A stretch of DNA of 64,000 bases from an uncultured Pelagibacteraceae bacterium (GTDB lineage Bacteria > Pseudomonadota > Alphaproteobacteria > Pelagibacterales > Pelagibacteraceae): NCBI GenBank assembly GCA_902592675.1, contig CACJFJ010000001.1:62001-126000 (forward strand), in the 5' to 3' direction. This document shows, in pieces, positions 63,374 through 64,000 of this stretch. Numbering within the stretch: position 1 is the stretch's first letter; every line of letters begins with the position of its first letter. A program made the position numbers and the translations under genes. Below the pieces are notes generated by a model. The model saw nothing but the letters and a program-made list of their open reading frames with translations, did no database searches and was not told the DNA's origin.

Positions 63374-64000
63374 TTTCTTCCAAAGTCAGGCTTATTAATA
63401 TCTTGTTTCAATTTAATGATCTTTGACCTTACTTTTTTAGTCTGAATAAGTTTTTTCACAATAGACTTATTATTTTTTGAATTAATATCTTTTTTAAATT
63501 GATTTAAATTTTTAATAAATAAGTCAATCGCTTTTGAAATATTCTTTTGATTATTGAAGAATATATCCCTCCACATAATCTCGTTCGAAGCCGCTATCCT
63601 AGAAAAATCCCTTAAACCACCTGCGCTATATTTAATCAAATTATATTTTTGTTTTTTTTCAAAATCCTGAGCAGATTTTACTAAATTATAAGCGACCAAA
63701 TGAGGTAAATGACTAGTAATAGAAAAAATTTTATCATGTTTTTCAGAATTCATAATAACAACTTTAGAACCCATTTTTTTCCAAAAAGATTTCAAAAAAT
63801 TTAAATGTTTCAAATTTGTTTTTTTATCTTTAATCAAAACACACCACTTATTCTCAAATAAATTATGTTTACCATTTTCTGGTCCACTTACTTCAGAGCC
63901 AGCAATTGGATGACTTGAAGTCCAAGAAATGTTTTTTTTTAAATTATTTTCAATTACAAACTTAGATTCTAATTTTGAAGAACCTATATCGGTAATAATA
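63370..64000 (-). CDS. tyrA: Prephenate/arogenate dehydrogenase, C-terminal part
   Basis: The track starts this ORF at 63837, but the frame is open to the window edge and upstream codons read as ITDIGSSK and SHPIAGSEVSGPENG, the TyrA active-site block, so the gene is truncated by the window. The C-terminal helical part has FSITSHLPHLVAYNLV and YSAGGLRDFSRIAASNEIMWRDIFFNN, typical of TyrA. The enzyme makes 4-hydroxyphenylpyruvate or tyrosine from prephenate or arogenate. It overlaps the NlpC/P60 gene by 4 bases (convergent). Confidence 0.93.
   Translation of the reverse strand, partial: IITDIGSSKLESKFVIENNLKKNISWTSSHPIAGSEVSGPENGKHNLFENKWCVLIKDKKTNLKHLNFLKSFWKKMGSKVVIMNSEKHDKIFSITSHLPHLVAYNLVKSAQDFEKKQKYNLIKYSAGGLRDFSRIAASNEIMWRDIFFNNQKNISKAIDLFIKNLNQFKKDINSKNNKSIVKKLIQTKKVRSKIIKLKQDINKPDFGRN

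Overview
This window looks like the chromosome of a SAR11 clade alphaproteobacterium (Pelagibacter-like). The evidence is the very AT-rich DNA, Lys/Asn/Ile-rich proteins, almost no intergenic space (the longest gap is about 225 bases), many 1-26 base gene overlaps, a class I lysyl-tRNA synthetase, a ChvG/ChvI two-component pair, an ActR/RegA-type regulator and a BamF-like lipoprotein. I see no tRNA, rRNA, CRISPR array, insertion sequence, prophage or integrase.

Layout. 1-2.4 kb: the end of waaA, then lpxK and a lauroyl acyltransferase (lipid A assembly). 2.4-4.5 kb: a DUF2093 protein, purD and rsmD. 4.5-10.9 kb: a minus-strand operon of HAD phosphatase, ribF, ileS, lspA, bamF-like and pgi, with overlapping ends. 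10.9-13 kb: groES-groL behind a clear RpoH-type promoter and ending in a strong terminator. 13-16 kb: an exported serine hydrolase and a TPR-glycosyltransferase. 16-23 kb: typA, a YczE-like membrane protein, a DUF6134-like exported protein, an FAD oxidoreductase and pmbA-tldD. 23-28.6 kb: a DCC thiol protein, a poorly characterised operon (DapA-like, Cfa, Lys-rich coiled coil, small membrane protein), a GT9 glycosyltransferase and a membrane-anchored J-domain protein. 28.6-31.6 kb: oligopeptidase B, a small heat-shock protein with a probable ROSE-type RNA thermometer, and a lipoprotein. 31.7-36.3 kb: a purine permease converging on a purine phosphoribosyltransferase, then GT17, DUF1330, alkA and an EamA transporter. 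36.3-42.6 kb: msrA, sseA, an RND efflux pair, a lytic transglycosylase lipoprotein and a VanZ-like protein. 42.6-51.8 kb: gpmA, then a minus-strand run of polA, chvI, chvG, ahcY, tsaE, amgK-like and murU-like. 51.8-56.2 kb: bioY, regA/actR, and a polyamine cluster (ornithine decarboxylase, deoxyhypusine-synthase-like, arginase-family). 56.2-59.7 kb: a queuosine-precursor transporter, rpmB, pyrD and lysS. 59.8-64 kb: trkH, ampG-like, an NlpC/P60 peptidase and the end of tyrA.

The genes are mostly core housekeeping: envelope building and recycling (lipid A, Lsp, BamF, lytic transglycosylase, AmpG, AmgK/MurU, NlpC/P60), protein homeostasis (GroESL, Hsp20, TldD/E, PtrB) and translation. The least explained parts are the deoxyhypusine-synthase-like polyamine cluster, the Lys-rich coiled-coil protein with its small membrane neighbour, the CxxCH-bearing serine hydrolase and the Hsp20 leader RNA. 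I did not find a convincing wholly new system; the findings list the best candidates.
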